A DNA stretch of 64,000 nucleotides from Haloplanus vescus (GTDB taxonomy: Archaea; Halobacteriota; Halobacteria; Halobacteriales; Haloferacaceae). The position numbers were made by a program, and so were the translations under genes. The notes beneath the pieces are model-generated. The model saw only the letters and a list, made by a program, of their open reading frames with translations, was not told the DNA's origin and ran no database searches. The stretch's first letter is position 1. Every line of letters begins with the position of its first letter. Below are positions 9,306-17,509 of this stretch, in pieces. The stretch spans positions 784,398 through 848,397 of the forward strand of contig NZ_FNQT01000001.1 of the NCBI RefSeq assembly GCF_900107665.1, written 5' to 3'.

Positions 9306-9431
9306 GTTAAGACTGGTTCACCAGGGGTTACTGATTCGCACACGCCGCCCGCGCCCGACGGTGACGGCTGGTCGGTGAGTCGCGAGAAAGATGAAAGAAC
9401 GCCGCCGGCCGCCGAGGATGCCGCGGACCGA

Positions 9432-10589
9432 CTACTCTACGTAGTCGATACCGCCGCCGGTGTCTTCGGGGGTGGTGGCTTCCTCGTCGCCGCGGCCGTA
9501 GATCTGTGGCGACTCGACGCCGGTGACGACAATCATCGTCCGCATCGTGCCGTCGAGTTCCTCGTCGATGGAGGTCCCCCAGATGATGCGGGCGTCGGGG
9601 TCGATGCGGTCGTAAATCTCCTCGACGACGCCCTCGGCCTCCTCGATGGCCATGTCGGTGCCACCGGTGACGTTCACGAGCGCCGAGTTGGCGCCGGAGA
9701 TGTCGACGTCGAGGAGGGGCGAGCGAAGCGCCGAGCGGACCGAGTCCTGTGCCTTCTGCTCGGAGTCGCTCTCGCCAAGTCCAATCATGGCGACGCCGCC
9801 TTTCTCCATCACCGTCTTCACGTCAGCGAAGTCGAGGTTGACGAGCCCTGGCTTGGTGATGAGTTCGGTGATGCCCTTGACCGAGCGCATCAGCACCTCG
9901 TCGGACACCTTGAACGCCTGCCGGACGGGGAGTTTACCCACGGAGTCCAGCAGGCGGTCGTTGGGCACGACGATGACGGTGTCGGCCACGTCGCGCAGGC
10001 GTTCGAGGCCCGCTTCGGCGTTGGTGCGCCGAACCTCGCCCTCGGCGGTAAAGGGCGTCGTCACGATGGCAATGGTGAGCGCGCCGGACTCGCGGGCCGC
10101 CTCGGCGACGACCGGTGCCGACCCGGTGCCGGTTCCCCCACCGAGACCGGCGGTGACGAACACCATGTCGGAGCCTTCGATGGCCGCGTAGATGTCGTCC
10201 TGACTCTCGATGGCGGCCTCTTCACCCACCTGCGGGAGCGACCCGGCGCCGCGCCCGCCGGTCTTCTCCTCGCCCATCAGAATCTTCGTGTCGGCTTGGA
10301 CGTCGACGAGGTGCTGGACGTCCGTGTTGGCCGCGACGAGGTTGGCGCCCTTGATTCCCTCCTCGGCCATCCGGTTGACCGTGTTGCCGCCGGCGCCCCC
10401 ACAGCCGACGACCGTGATGTCCGTCTGGAGGTCTTCCAGAACGTCCTGCAGTTCGTCGTCAGTCATCTTGCCGGTGCGATTCGATTCACCCTGTGACGCG
10501 TCGGTTACGGGAGTGGCGTCGGCATCGGCCGCGGTCCCATCCCCCGGCTCCTCGGCATCCTCTATTGCATCCTCCACGATGGAGTCCAT
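9432..10589 (-). CDS. ftsZ1: cell division protein FtsZ (FtsZ1-like)
   Basis: Tubulin-family GTPase of 385 residues that forms the division ring with partners in haloarchaea. An acidic N-terminal tail (about 1-55) precedes the nucleotide fold starting at [13 protein letters not shown]; the tubulin signature GGGTGTG is at 150-156, and the T7-loop region [11 protein letters not shown] is intact, so it should hydrolyse GTP. The secE-spt5 neighbourhood downstream is typical of FtsZ1 rather than FtsZ2 in euryarchaea. TATA-like GGATAAT (10619-10625) is about 32 nt before the ATG. Confidence 0.93.
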   Translation of the reverse strand: MDSIVEDAIEDAEEPGDGTAADADATPVTDASQGESNRTGKMTDDELQDVLEDLQTDITVVGCGGAGGNTVNRMAEEGIKGANLVAANTDVQHLVDVQADTKILMGEEKTGGRGAGSLPQVGEEAAIESQDDIYAAIEGSDMVFVTAGLGGGTGTGSAPVVAEAARESGALTIAIVTTPFTAEGEVRRTNAEAGLERLRDVADTVIVVPNDRLLDSVGKLPVRQAFKVSDEVLMRSVKGITELITKPGLVNLDFADVKTVMEKGGVAMIGLGESDSEQKAQDSVRSALRSPLLDVDISGANSALVNVTGGTDMAIEEAEGVVEEIYDRIDPDARIIWGTSIDEELDGTMRTMIVVTGVESPQIYGRGDEEATTPEDTGGGIDYVE

Positions 10590-10618
10590 ATATGCACACG
10601 CGTTTCGAAGGCAACCAC

Positions 10619-10625
10619 ATTATCC
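10619..10625 (-). promoter_or_regulatory. TATA-like box for ftsZ1
   Basis: GGATAAT on the minus strand, centred about 32 nt before ATG 10589, implies a leader of about five bases. Confidence 0.4.
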
Positions 10626-10702
10626 TTCCGCCCGTTGTCACGCGCGCGTCTGACGCTCAGCGTGTGAACGCGGCGATATGACGAATTAGAGACGCGTCGC
10701 AG

Positions 10703-12064
10703 TCACTCGTCGGCGCGCACCGTCTCGAACGTCTCGACGCGTTCGGTCCGCACCGCCTCGGGTTCGATTCGCTCGCCGCCGACTTCGACGGCCTGTCCGT
10801 CCGCGAGGCGGCCGAACTCGGGGCCCTCTGGCACACCGAGCGTGCGGGCCGCCGCCGGGTCAAACGCCTCCGTCCGGGCGACCACCGACCCGTCCTCGCG
10901 GCGCACCTCGTCGTAGGACTCGCGCAGAATCCCGACCAGCGAATCGGTGAGTTCGTCGGCGGCCGCCGCGGGGTCGCTCGCGGGGAAGACGGCCCACCCC
11001 GTGGGTCGCGTCCCGCCCTCGGTCGTCTCGAAGGCGACGGTGGCGGCCGCGACGGCCGCGCGCGTCGCTTCGGCGTCGGCACCGTGGGCCGCATCCAGCA
11101 GGCCGGTCGGGAGGTCGGCGACGACGATGGCGTCCGCGGGGTCGTCGTCGGACTCGGGCACCACGTCGCCGAATCGAAGCCCCTCGCTCACGGGGGCGAC
11201 GCGGGATTCGACCGCTTCGACGACGGGGAGGGGGTGCGTGCTCGTCTCCTGAAGCCACGTCTCGGAGACGACGCGACAGCCCAGGTCGTCGAGGACGGAG
11301 ACGAGGCCCGGTCGGTCGCCCTCGACGAGGGCGTGGTCGGCCGCGCTCGCCTCGACGGCCCGGCGCAGAACGTCTCGGTTGGTGGCGGGGTTGCCCATCG
11401 CCTCCAGCCCCCAGTCGGCGCCGACGTGGCCGACGGCCCACGCCGTCTCGCGGACGATGCGACCGAACGTCGGGGCGTAGTGGCCGCCGCCGAAGCCGAC
11501 GAGCTGTTTCGCCCGGTCGGCGTCGGCGTCGCGGAGGTCGAGGACCGCGCGGGCGACGGCGCGGGCGCCCTCGGGGTCCGACCACTGCGGTTCGTCGCTC
11601 CCGAGTTCCACGAACATCGAGGGAACGCCCACGTCGGTCGGGCCGTGATGGGTGCATTCGGTGCCGACCTCGTACTCCTCGGGCGCGTGGCGAGCGAGTG
11701 CCTGCACGACCCGCTTTGCGGCGTCGGGGCACGCCCGGGCGAAGTGACCCGGGTCGCCCCCGTACTCCGCGTCGCCGAAGTTGCCGGTGAAGTGCGCGGT
11801 CAGGAGCGCCCCCGTCTCGCCCGAGTGTCGGGAGACGACCACGAGGAGGTCCGGGTCGTCGAAGGCCGCGTCGGGGTCGTCGAGGTGGATGTGGAGGTCG
11901 TCGAACGTTCGGAGTTCGAAGCCGTCGGTTCGGTAGTAGGTGCCGCCGCCGTCGGCGTCCGGCCGAGCGTCGTCGCGGTGCTCGGTCCAGTCGCCGATAT
12001 CGAGGAGCGCCTCGCCGATGTGTTCGGAGGCGCTGTCGGCGCGGCTGACGACGATTGCAATCAC
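10703..12064 (-). CDS. dtdA: D-aminoacyl-tRNA deacylase DtdA (DTD2 type)
   Basis: Archaeal/plant-type deacylase that removes D-amino acids wrongly attached to tRNA. The N-terminus VIAIVVSRADSASEHIG is the family signature. Further motifs include SRHSGETG, THHGPTDVG and the glycine/histidine strand GFGGGHYAPTF. The catalytic domain covers about residues 1-270; residues 270-453 form an extension whose role I do not know. Start GTG 12064 is set by the family N-terminus and by a TATA-like GGTTTTGA about 27 nt upstream, so the message looks leaderless. Confidence 0.9.
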   Translation of the reverse strand: MIAIVVSRADSASEHIGEALLDIGDWTEHRDDARPDADGGGTYYRTDGFELRTFDDLHIHLDDPDAAFDDPDLLVVVSRHSGETGALLTAHFTGNFGDAEYGGDPGHFARACPDAAKRVVQALARHAPEEYEVGTECTHHGPTDVGVPSMFVELGSDEPQWSDPEGARAVARAVLDLRDADADRAKQLVGFGGGHYAPTFGRIVRETAWAVGHVGADWGLEAMGNPATNRDVLRRAVEASAADHALVEGDRPGLVSVLDDLGCRVVSETWLQETSTHPLPVVEAVESRVAPVSEGLRFGDVVPESDDDPADAIVVADLPTGLLDAAHGADAEATRAAVAAATVAFETTEGGTRPTGWAVFPASDPAAAADELTDSLVGILRESYDEVRREDGSVVARTEAFDPAAARTLGVPEGPEFGRLADGQAVEVGGERIEPEAVRTERVETFETVRADE

Positions 12065-12087
12065 GACGGAAGTTCGCGGCCGCGGCG

Positions 12088-12095
12088 TCAAAACC
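12088..12095 (-). promoter_or_regulatory. TATA-like box for dtdA
   Basis: GGTTTTGA on the minus strand is centred about 27 nt before GTG 12064 and lies just beyond the stop of the universal stress protein gene. Confidence 0.35.
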
Positions 12096-12112
12096 GGCTC
12101 GGTCCGGCGGCG

Positions 12113-12946
12113 TCAGTGCGAGGTGACGACCAGCACCGGTCGCTCGGCCGTCCGGAGGACGCGACCCGCGACGGTGCCGACCTGTTGGCCGGCGAGGTTC
12201 GACTGTCCCTCGGAGGACATGACGATCATACCCACGTCGTTGTCGTCGGCGTAGTCGACGATGGTGTCCCCGGCGGCGCCGCGAACGACCGCCTCCCGCA
12301 CGTCGAGGTCGGCTGTGTCGAGACCGTCGAGCATGTCACCGACCGCCTCTCGGGCGTCGGCTTCGAGCCGTTCGACGTACTCCTGAGTGACACCGCCGGC
12401 GTCGAACACGCCCGCCTCGGACTGTACGTCCACCACGTCGAGGACGTGTAGCGCGGCCTCGTACCGGCGAACGATATCGGCGGCGTAGGGACCGGCGGCC
12501 TCCGCGACGGCGCTCCCGTCGGTCGTGACGAGAACGTCGGCGTAGTCGGCGCCGGTGTCGCTGTCGAGGTCACCGTCGGGAACGGTCAGCACCGGCACTT
12601 CACTCCGGCGCAGGACGCGTTCCGCGACGCTCCCGAGCAAGCGTTCTTTGACGCCGGCGCGGCCGCTCCGACCGACGATGACGAGGTCGGCATCGCGCTC
12701 GCTCGCGCGAGCGGCGATGGTTCGACCGGGCTTGCCCGACAGCACCGCAGTATCGGCGCCGATACCGACGTCCGTCGCAAGGTCGGCGGCGGCGTCGAGG
12801 ACCGCCTGCGCGCGCTCCATGTCGCCGCTGAACACGGAGACGACCTCTACGTCGGCGCCGTAGCGGGCGGCGAGTTCGAAGCCGTATTTGGCCGCCCGAG
12901 TCGAGCAGTCGCTGCCGTCGACGGCGATGAGGAGTCGGTCGAACAT
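12113..12946 (-). CDS. tandem universal stress protein
   Basis: 277 residues made of two UspA domains (about 1-140 and 143-277). Each begins with a strand ending in D-G-S (LLIAVDGSD; VLVTTDGSA). The first domain has the ATP-binding pattern GRSGRAGVKERLLGSVAE near residues 92-109; the second has SSEGQSNLAGQQVGTVAGR. Two bases separate the exchanger stop from this ATG, so it is the second gene of an operon with the cation exchanger and may sense nucleotide or stress state for it, which is inference. Confidence 0.88.
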   Translation of the reverse strand: MFDRLLIAVDGSDCSTRAAKYGFELAARYGADVEVVSVFSGDMERAQAVLDAAADLATDVGIGADTAVLSGKPGRTIAARASERDADLVIVGRSGRAGVKERLLGSVAERVLRRSEVPVLTVPDGDLDSDTGADYADVLVTTDGSAVAEAAGPYAADIVRRYEAALHVLDVVDVQSEAGVFDAGGVTQEYVERLEADAREAVGDMLDGLDTADLDVREAVVRGAAGDTIVDYADDNDVGMIVMSSEGQSNLAGQQVGTVAGRVLRTAERPVLVVTSH

Positions 12947-12948
12947 GG

Positions 12949-14274
12949 TCAGTCAGCCCCCTTTGGTCGGTCGTCGCTTCCGAAGAACGCCTCGTTCACC
13001 GTGCCCGCGGAATCGCGGAGGATACCACCCAGCGCCCGGCGGCGTGAGACGAACAGCGCCGTCCCGAGGACGACGTAGATGCCCGCGAACACGAGCAAGA
13101 GCTGGTAGTCGTTGATCGGGAGTTCGAGCACCCCGCGGATGAGGAGGAACTCCGAGAGCACCTGCGTGAGGAAGAGCACCAGCAGGACGATGGCCTCCCG
13201 CACCGAGATTTCGAAGTTTATCAGGAGCGAGATGGCGAAGAAGGACTGCGCCGCAGTCAGCCAGATTTCGCCCGACTGCTTCTGGTCGAACGGGAGCGCA
13301 CCGTACTGCCCGAGCGCAATCGAGTAGACGACGACGAGCGTCCCGATGAGCAGCGTCCACTGATTCAGCTTCGAGGAGATGAGCGCGTTGAACCCCGCCG
13401 TCGACCGAGCCTTGTTCACCAGATAGACGACGACGATGAGTTCCGGCGATTCGGAGGCCAGCGGTGCAATCCACTGAATCATGAAGAAGGAGGGAATGCC
13501 GACGTTCTGGCCGAGCTGTTCGAGGCCGTGCGCGAACGGCTCGACCGCGGTGAATATCATGCCTCCCGAGTACGCGAAGAGGGTGATAACCGTCAGCGCT
13601 CGAAGCGGCTTCGAGAAGGTCTGGAGGTACGCCGGAACCCCGACGTGGGCCTCCTCGGCCTCCATGTCACCTTTCAACACGACGGCGATGTAGGCGACGT
13701 ACAGGCCGACGAGGACGACCATATCGAGGATGTCAATGCCGTTGAACGGCACGACGAACGCCCAGAGCGTGGCGAGAAACAGGAAGACGATTTCGAGACC
13801 GATGTCGCGGTCGAGCGCCACGGCGTCAGCGAGGAAGCCCGGCCGGTTCACGACGGCAGCGTCCTCGTCCGAGCCGTTTCGGAAGACGGTGAACAGGGCG
13901 ACCCCCGCCCAGCCGATACCGATGAGGATGCGGTTCGCGCCCGTCATGTTGGCGACGGCGAGGTTCCCCGCTTCGATACCGCGTTCGGTGCCGGCGTACG
14001 CCCCCGCGTTCCACGCGTAGAGGGCGTCGACGGCGTACTCCGGAGCGACGGCGAGCACCGCGAGGATAGCGATGGCGAACGCCCGGGGCACGTCCTTCTC
14101 CGCCGTCTCGGCCCCCCACGCGAGGAGGAACGAGGCACCGAGCACCGAGAGGCCACTTATCGCGACGGTAGCGACGGTCGAGAACCCGTGAGCGACGCCG
14201 CTCAGCCAACTGACGATCCACGGAATCGTCAGCGCGACGGCCCCGCCGAGTGCGAGAAGCGACTGTCGTCTCAT
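12949..14274 (-). CDS. CaCA-family sodium/calcium exchanger-like membrane protein
   Basis: 441 residues with about 11 hydrophobic segments arranged as two inverted halves. Each half has the alpha-repeat acid motif of cation exchangers: APEYAVDALYAW in the first and ASESPELIVVVYL in the second, where the glutamates bind the transported cation. A central hydrophilic loop follows the fifth helix. Start ATG 14274 is preferred; the longer reading upstream is poor sequence. First gene of an operon with the tandem universal stress protein. Ion selectivity (Ca2+, Na+, H+) cannot be read directly. Confidence 0.82.
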   Translation of the reverse strand: MRRQSLLALGGAVALTIPWIVSWLSGVAHGFSTVATVAISGLSVLGASFLLAWGAETAEKDVPRAFAIAILAVLAVAPEYAVDALYAWNAGAYAGTERGIEAGNLAVANMTGANRILIGIGWAGVALFTVFRNGSDEDAAVVNRPGFLADAVALDRDIGLEIVFLFLATLWAFVVPFNGIDILDMVVLVGLYVAYIAVVLKGDMEAEEAHVGVPAYLQTFSKPLRALTVITLFAYSGGMIFTAVEPFAHGLEQLGQNVGIPSFFMIQWIAPLASESPELIVVVYLVNKARSTAGFNALISSKLNQWTLLIGTLVVVYSIALGQYGALPFDQKQSGEIWLTAAQSFFAISLLINFEISVREAIVLLVLFLTQVLSEFLLIRGVLELPINDYQLLLVFAGIYVVLGTALFVSRRRALGGILRDSAGTVNEAFFGSDDRPKGAD

Positions 14275-14545
14275 CGTACCACTCCGAGCGCCACAGCCCC
14301 GCAGACGGTCACCGTGACAGGAGTCTGTATCTGTGTCATGAGCCAGTTCGTGTCTACCGATACCATCGCCCCACGTAATAAAATACAAGTTGTACCCGTT
14401 CTCCGCGATTTCGAGGTCTTGAGCCGGTTTCAGCGTCGAATCCCCAGAATAGCGCCATCTCGTCGAATACGCCGTTAGACGGGCTCTACAGCCACTCAAA
14501 CTACAGATTCGGGGATAGAACGGACTCGTAGCGGGCACACGCAGT
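14275..14545. other. intergenic region between divergent exchanger and aroE genes
   Basis: About 300 bp without a convincing gene. The minus strand has an AT-rich TATTTTATTA at about 14375-14386 that could serve the exchanger with a leader of roughly 75 nt. A 46-codon plus-strand reading from 14338 has no supporting features. I see no RNA gene, repeat or clear operator here. Confidence 0.5.
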
Positions 14546-14553
14546 CTTTTACT
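14546..14553 (+). promoter_or_regulatory. TATA-like box for aroE
   Basis: CTTTTACT is centred about 27 nt before ATG 14577, predicting a leaderless transcript and supporting that ATG over the one two codons later. Confidence 0.5.
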
Positions 14554-14576
14554 CGCGTCGTGAGAACGGTCACGGG

Positions 14577-15398
14577 ATGACGATGCACGTCTTCGGCCTC
14601 ATCGGCAACCCGGTCGGGCACTCGCTGTCGCCGCCGATGCACGAGGCGGCGTACCGAGAGCTCGACATGGACGCCCGATACGTCACCTTCGAACCCGACC
14701 CCGACGACGCCGAAGCGGCGCTCGACGGGGCGGCAGCCCTCGGCATCGACGGCCTCAACGTCACTATCCCGTTCAAACAGGACGTCTTCGACTTGGTCGA
14801 ACCGGACGACCTCGCGGCGCGAATCGGTGCGGTCAACACGGTCGACTTCTCTACCTCGCCGCCCCGCGGCTACAACACCGACGCCGCGGGCGTGCGCCGC
14901 GCCTTCGAACACCACGACGTGGTGCTGACGGGCAACGACGCCGTCGTCGTCGGCGCCGGGGGCGCGGGGCGGGCCGTGGCCTTCACGCTCGCGGACGCCT
15001 GCGACACCGTCCATATCGCCAACCGGACGGCGGAGCGGGCGACAGACCTCGCCGCGGAGGTCCGCGAGTCGGCGCCGGCGACGGTGACGGGTGGCGGCCT
15101 CGATACGCTCGCCGACCGCGTCCCCGCGGCGGATATCCTCGTCAACGCGACGAGCGTCGGGATGGAGGAAGACCAGACGCCGGTTCGGGCCGACCTGCTC
15201 CACGGCGACATGGCCGTCCTCGACGCGGTGTACACCCCTGTCGAGACGCGGCTCCTCCGAGAGGCTGCTCGAACCGGCGCCACGACCATCGACGGCGGCT
15301 GGATGCTCCTCTTCCAGGGCGCCGTCGCGTTCGAACACTGGACGGGACGGGACGCGCCGGTCGAGGCCATGAATGACGCGCTTCGGCGCCACCTCTGA
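14577..15398 (+). CDS. aroE: shikimate 5-dehydrogenase AroE
   Basis: 273 residues. Catalyses NADPH-dependent reduction of 3-dehydroshikimate to shikimate in aromatic amino acid synthesis. Substrate site [17 protein letters not shown] near 11-27, catalytic NVTIPFKQ with the key lysine near 66, NTD (residues 101-103), and cofactor loop GAGGAGRAV near 123-131, then NRT (NADP clamp). All key residues are present. aroA at the right end, shikimate kinase, chorismate mutase and tyrA are elsewhere in the window, not in an operon with it. Confidence 0.95.
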   Translation: MTMHVFGLIGNPVGHSLSPPMHEAAYRELDMDARYVTFEPDPDDAEAALDGAAALGIDGLNVTIPFKQDVFDLVEPDDLAARIGAVNTVDFSTSPPRGYNTDAAGVRRAFEHHDVVLTGNDAVVVGAGGAGRAVAFTLADACDTVHIANRTAERATDLAAEVRESAPATVTGGGLDTLADRVPAADILVNATSVGMEEDQTPVRADLLHGDMAVLDAVYTPVETRLLREAARTGATTIDGGWMLLFQGAVAFEHWTGRDAPVEAMNDALRRHL

Positions 15399-15408
15399 CC
15401 GCCTCGAA

Positions 15409-15418
15409 GGTTATTAAG
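15409..15418 (+). promoter_or_regulatory. TATA-like box for the HhH protein
   Basis: GGTTATTAAG lies about 30 nt before ATG 15444, right after the aroE stop. It suggests an independent transcript with a leader of only a few bases. Confidence 0.4.
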
Positions 15419-15443
15419 TGCCGGGGTGCCCTAACGGGTAGTA

Positions 15444-15980
15444 ATGGGTATCCTGAACACGCTCCTATCGGTGCTCGGATTGGATTCCTCATCTGCGGGC
15501 GACGAGGACCGCGAGACGACTGTCAGCGTGGAACGCGAGGCCAACACGGACACCGAAGCGGCGGTCAAGGGGACCGACGCGGCGGGCGAGAGCGAATCGC
15601 CGAGCGCCGCCGGCACGGACGCGACGGCGTCGACGGGGTCGCTCGTCGACAGCGACCCGGACGGCGGGGCCGCCGAACCCGCCGAAGCCGTCGATGCCGA
15701 CGAGTCCGAGACGGAACTCGACACCGCCGAATCGGAGTCGGAAGGCGAGTCCACGGGCGAACACGAAGCGGAGGCCGACGACGAACCGACCCCAGCCGAC
15801 GAACCCGTCGAGGTCATCAAGGGCATCGGCCCGGCCTACGCCGACCGCCTCGCGAATGCGGGCGTGAACTCGGTCGCCGACCTCGCGGCGGCGGACGCCG
15901 AGTCCCTCGCGGCCGACATCGACCTCTCGGAAACCCGCGTCGGGCGCTGGATAGAGCGCGCGAACGACCACCAATCCTAA
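15444..15980 (+). CDS. helix-hairpin-helix protein with acidic linker
   Basis: 178 residues in three parts: a short amphipathic N-terminal helix (MGILNTLLSVLGLD), a very acidic low-complexity Glu/Asp/Ser/Thr linker (about 15-120), and a C-terminal helix-hairpin-helix domain (about 122-175) with the hairpin GIGPAYADRLANAGV. The HhH fold usually binds DNA or RNA backbone non-specifically. The N-terminal helix could tether the protein to membrane or a partner. No cysteines, no catalytic residues seen. Function unknown. Confidence 0.82.
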   Translation: MGILNTLLSVLGLDSSSAGDEDRETTVSVEREANTDTEAAVKGTDAAGESESPSAAGTDATASTGSLVDSDPDGGAAEPAEAVDADESETELDTAESESEGESTGEHEAEADDEPTPADEPVEVIKGIGPAYADRLANAGVNSVADLAAADAESLAADIDLSETRVGRWIERANDHQS

Positions 15981-16053
15981 CTGTCCCGTCGAACCGTCGC
16001 GGCGAGCATTTGGTGTTTCCGCCAACCTACGACCACGCGCCGGAAGCGCGGCG

Positions 16054-16060
16054 TATATAT
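16054..16060 (+). promoter_or_regulatory. TATA box for the Rieske gene
   Basis: TATATAT is centred 27 nt before ATG 16084, an almost ideal leaderless arrangement. Confidence 0.6.
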
Positions 16061-16083
16061 TCGGACGACGGCTACGGCGGCCT

Positions 16084-16500
16084 ATGCCCGACGCGGACCG
16101 ACGAATCACGTCGCTCGATGCCGTCCCCACCGACACGACTCACCTCTTTACCGTTCGTGACGCGGACGGCGAGGAACGCGAGGCGATTCTCGTCCGCACC
16201 GACGACGGCGTTCGCGGCTGGCTGAACTACTGCCGACACCTCCTCAACGTGCGACTCGACAAGGGGTCCGGGGCGCCGATGCGCGACGGCGAAGTCGTCT
16301 GTGCGAACCACGGCGCGTACTTCGAGGCCGACACCGGCCACTGTACCTTCGGCCCGTGCGAGGGCGCGACGCTCGAAGCCGTCGCCGTCACCGTCACCGA
16401 CGGCGACGTGTATCTGACCGACGACGACTACGCGTTCGTCGCGAACGGCCCACTCGAGGACGAGCGCGGCCCCTCGGCGTCGGAGACGTACGAGTTCTAA
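16084..16500 (+). CDS. small soluble Rieske [2Fe-2S] protein
   Basis: 138 residues. Cluster ligands are intact: C-x-H at Cys50/His52 and C-x2-H at Cys73/His76. The protein has no signal peptide or membrane anchor and matches the short ferredoxin-type Rieske proteins that serve oxygenases, reductases or unknown partners rather than the membrane Rieske of cytochrome bc complexes. No oxygenase gene is adjacent. The second cysteine pair is followed by HGAYFEADTG, normal for the family. Confidence 0.9.
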   Translation: MPDADRRITSLDAVPTDTTHLFTVRDADGEEREAILVRTDDGVRGWLNYCRHLLNVRLDKGSGAPMRDGEVVCANHGAYFEADTGHCTFGPCEGATLEAVAVTVTDGDVYLTDDDYAFVANGPLEDERGPSASETYEF

Positions 16501-16505
16501 TTTCC

Positions 16506-16730
16506 TCAGTCCCGCTGCCAGACGTACACCGCGAGTGCGAGGAGTCCACCGAGGCCCGTGAAGAGCGTGAGGACGCCGACAGCGAGCGCCCAGAACGCCG
16601 CGTACTCGTCGCCGCGTTTCTCTGCGTCCGTATAGACCCAGTAGGCCCCGACGAACGAGAGGACAAAAACGAGGAGCGTGACGACCAGCAACTCGATGCC
16701 ACCGGGGAGGCCCATCTGGAGGGGAAGCAT
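16506..16730 (-). CDS. small two-helix membrane protein
   Basis: 74 residues from ATG 16730. Two hydrophobic segments (about 10-32 and 45-68) flank a short charged loop containing DAEKRGDEYAAFWA, a pattern found in small uncharacterised haloarchaeal membrane proteins. An in-frame ATG at 16715 is an alternative start. Convergent with the Rieske gene, five bases apart. Function unknown. Confidence 0.7.
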   Translation of the reverse strand: MLPLQMGLPGGIELLVVTLLVFVLSFVGAYWVYTDAEKRGDEYAAFWALAVGVLTLFTGLGGLLALAVYVWQRD

Positions 16731-16789
16731 AGACTCGGATTCTCGCCGGCAGGCGGTAATCGTTGTGGGTGCGGAGCCGACAGCAGAAA

Positions 16790-16813
16790 TAGCGGGGAGT
16801 AGATTCGAACTAC
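16790..16813 (-). repeat. degenerate copy of the initiator tRNA 3' end
   Basis: 24 bases match the T-arm and acceptor end of the neighbouring initiator tRNA (16917-16940) in the same orientation at 22 of 24 positions. The remaining tRNA body is absent, so it is a fragment and not a gene. This is what an old attachment-site duplication would leave. Confidence 0.65.
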
Positions 16814-16815
16814 GC

Positions 16816-16840
16816 GAACGGCTCGCTTCGCTCGCCGTTC
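16816..16840. repeat. GC-rich hairpin
   Basis: GAACGGC and GCCGTTC, 11 bases apart, form a perfect 7-bp stem. It lies directly after the tRNA fragment and could be a terminator-like or element-end structure. Confidence 0.5.
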
Positions 16841-16844
16841 TCTC

Positions 16845-16856
16845 GTTCAAATCTAC
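16845..16856 (+). repeat. inverted T-arm fragment
   Basis: Twelve bases, GTTCAAATCTAC, are the exact T-arm sequence of the initiator tRNA but in opposite orientation to the real gene, giving a third copy of this segment in 150 bp. Confidence 0.5.
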
Positions 16857-16863
16857 GTGCGAG

Positions 16864-16916
16864 TGTTTTGGGTTCCCTCCTCGCGTTGCTCATCGGTCAC
16901 AGTGGTCGCCAAAACA
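16864..16916. repeat. 8-bp inverted repeat next to the tRNA 3' end
   Basis: TGTTTTGG (16864-16871) and CCAAAACA (16909-16916) are perfect inverted copies with a 37-base loop; the right arm abuts the tRNA discriminator base. It might mark a 3' processing or termination structure, or the edge of an excised element. Confidence 0.4.
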
Positions 16917-16991
16917 TAGCGGGAAGTAGATTTGAACTACCGATCTCCGGGTTATGAGCCCGGCGGAATCTCCTGGCTATCCCATCCCGCT
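16917..16991 (-). tRNA. initiator tRNA-Met (CAU)
   Basis: 75 bases folding as a complete cloverleaf: acceptor AGCGGGA with UCCCGCU, so an A1:U72 pair typical of archaeal initiators; anticodon loop CUCAUAA with CAU; anticodon stem closed by three consecutive G:C pairs (GGG/CCC), the initiator hallmark; T-arm GGUAG/CUACU around UUCAAAU. Discriminator A73; CCA is not encoded. No intron. The D stem is GGAU/AUUC. Confidence 0.96.
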
Positions 16992-17014
16992 ACCGGAATC
17001 GAATCCAGTCGCGG

Positions 17015-17022
17015 CATTAAGG
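17015..17022 (-). promoter_or_regulatory. TATA-like box for tRNA-Met
   Basis: CCTTAATG on the minus strand is centred 27 nt upstream of the tRNA 5' end, predicting transcription start at or very near the mature end. Confidence 0.5.
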
Positions 17023-17047
17023 GTTGTGATTCCCGGAGCCTGCAGGG

Positions 17048-17509
17048 TCACTGGTCGGCGCCGACACGCCACGTGAACAGCCCCTCGGTGAGGTAGTTGA
17101 GGAGCATCCCACACCCGATGCCGATGACGTTCGCCACCGTCGGCCAGAGGTCGGCCCCGGCGACGACGAGCGTTATATCGGTCCACGAGGTGAGCACGGT
17201 CAGGACGGCGAACCCGACCACCAACCCCCCGGCGCGGACGACGTGGGATTTGAGGTAACGCCGGATGCGTGCGAGCCACCCCATCGCGCCCGCGTTCGGG
17301 AACGTCCAGTGGTCGTTGATGAGGAACATGAGCGTGATAGACACCTCGGCGCCGACGGCCTTCGCGAGCTGCGGGAGGACGCCGTAGCCGGCGGTGAGGA
17401 AGGCGACGACGAGTGTCTCCGCAGTGGCGCCGACGGCGCCGACGGAGACGAACTTTCCGAACCGAATCCCCGAGTAGAGTTCCTCGAGTCTGCCGAGGCC
17501 GTCACTCAT
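17048..17509 (-). CDS. GtrA-family membrane protein
   Basis: 153 residues with four hydrophobic segments, the normal GtrA size. The family is thought to move or position polyprenyl-linked sugars for glycosylation. Family-like segments include GIRFGKFVSVGAVGA at the N-terminus and FLINDHWTFPNAG in the middle. ATG 17509 overlaps the stop of the upstream glycosyltransferase by four bases (ATGA), so both are in one operon. Confidence 0.85.
   Translation of the reverse strand: MSDGLGRLEELYSGIRFGKFVSVGAVGATAETLVVAFLTAGYGVLPQLAKAVGAEVSITLMFLINDHWTFPNAGAMGWLARIRRYLKSHVVRAGGLVVGFAVLTVLTSWTDITLVVAGADLWPTVANVIGIGCGMLLNYLTEGLFTWRVGADQ

Noticed and set aside
14338-14478. A 46-codon frame between the exchanger and aroE
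   Set aside because: No TATA spacing, no recognisable features, composition not like the neighbouring proteins.
16790-16813. A second tRNA gene
   Set aside because: Only the T-arm and acceptor 3' strand are present; no anticodon or 5' acceptor strand follows, so it is a fragment.
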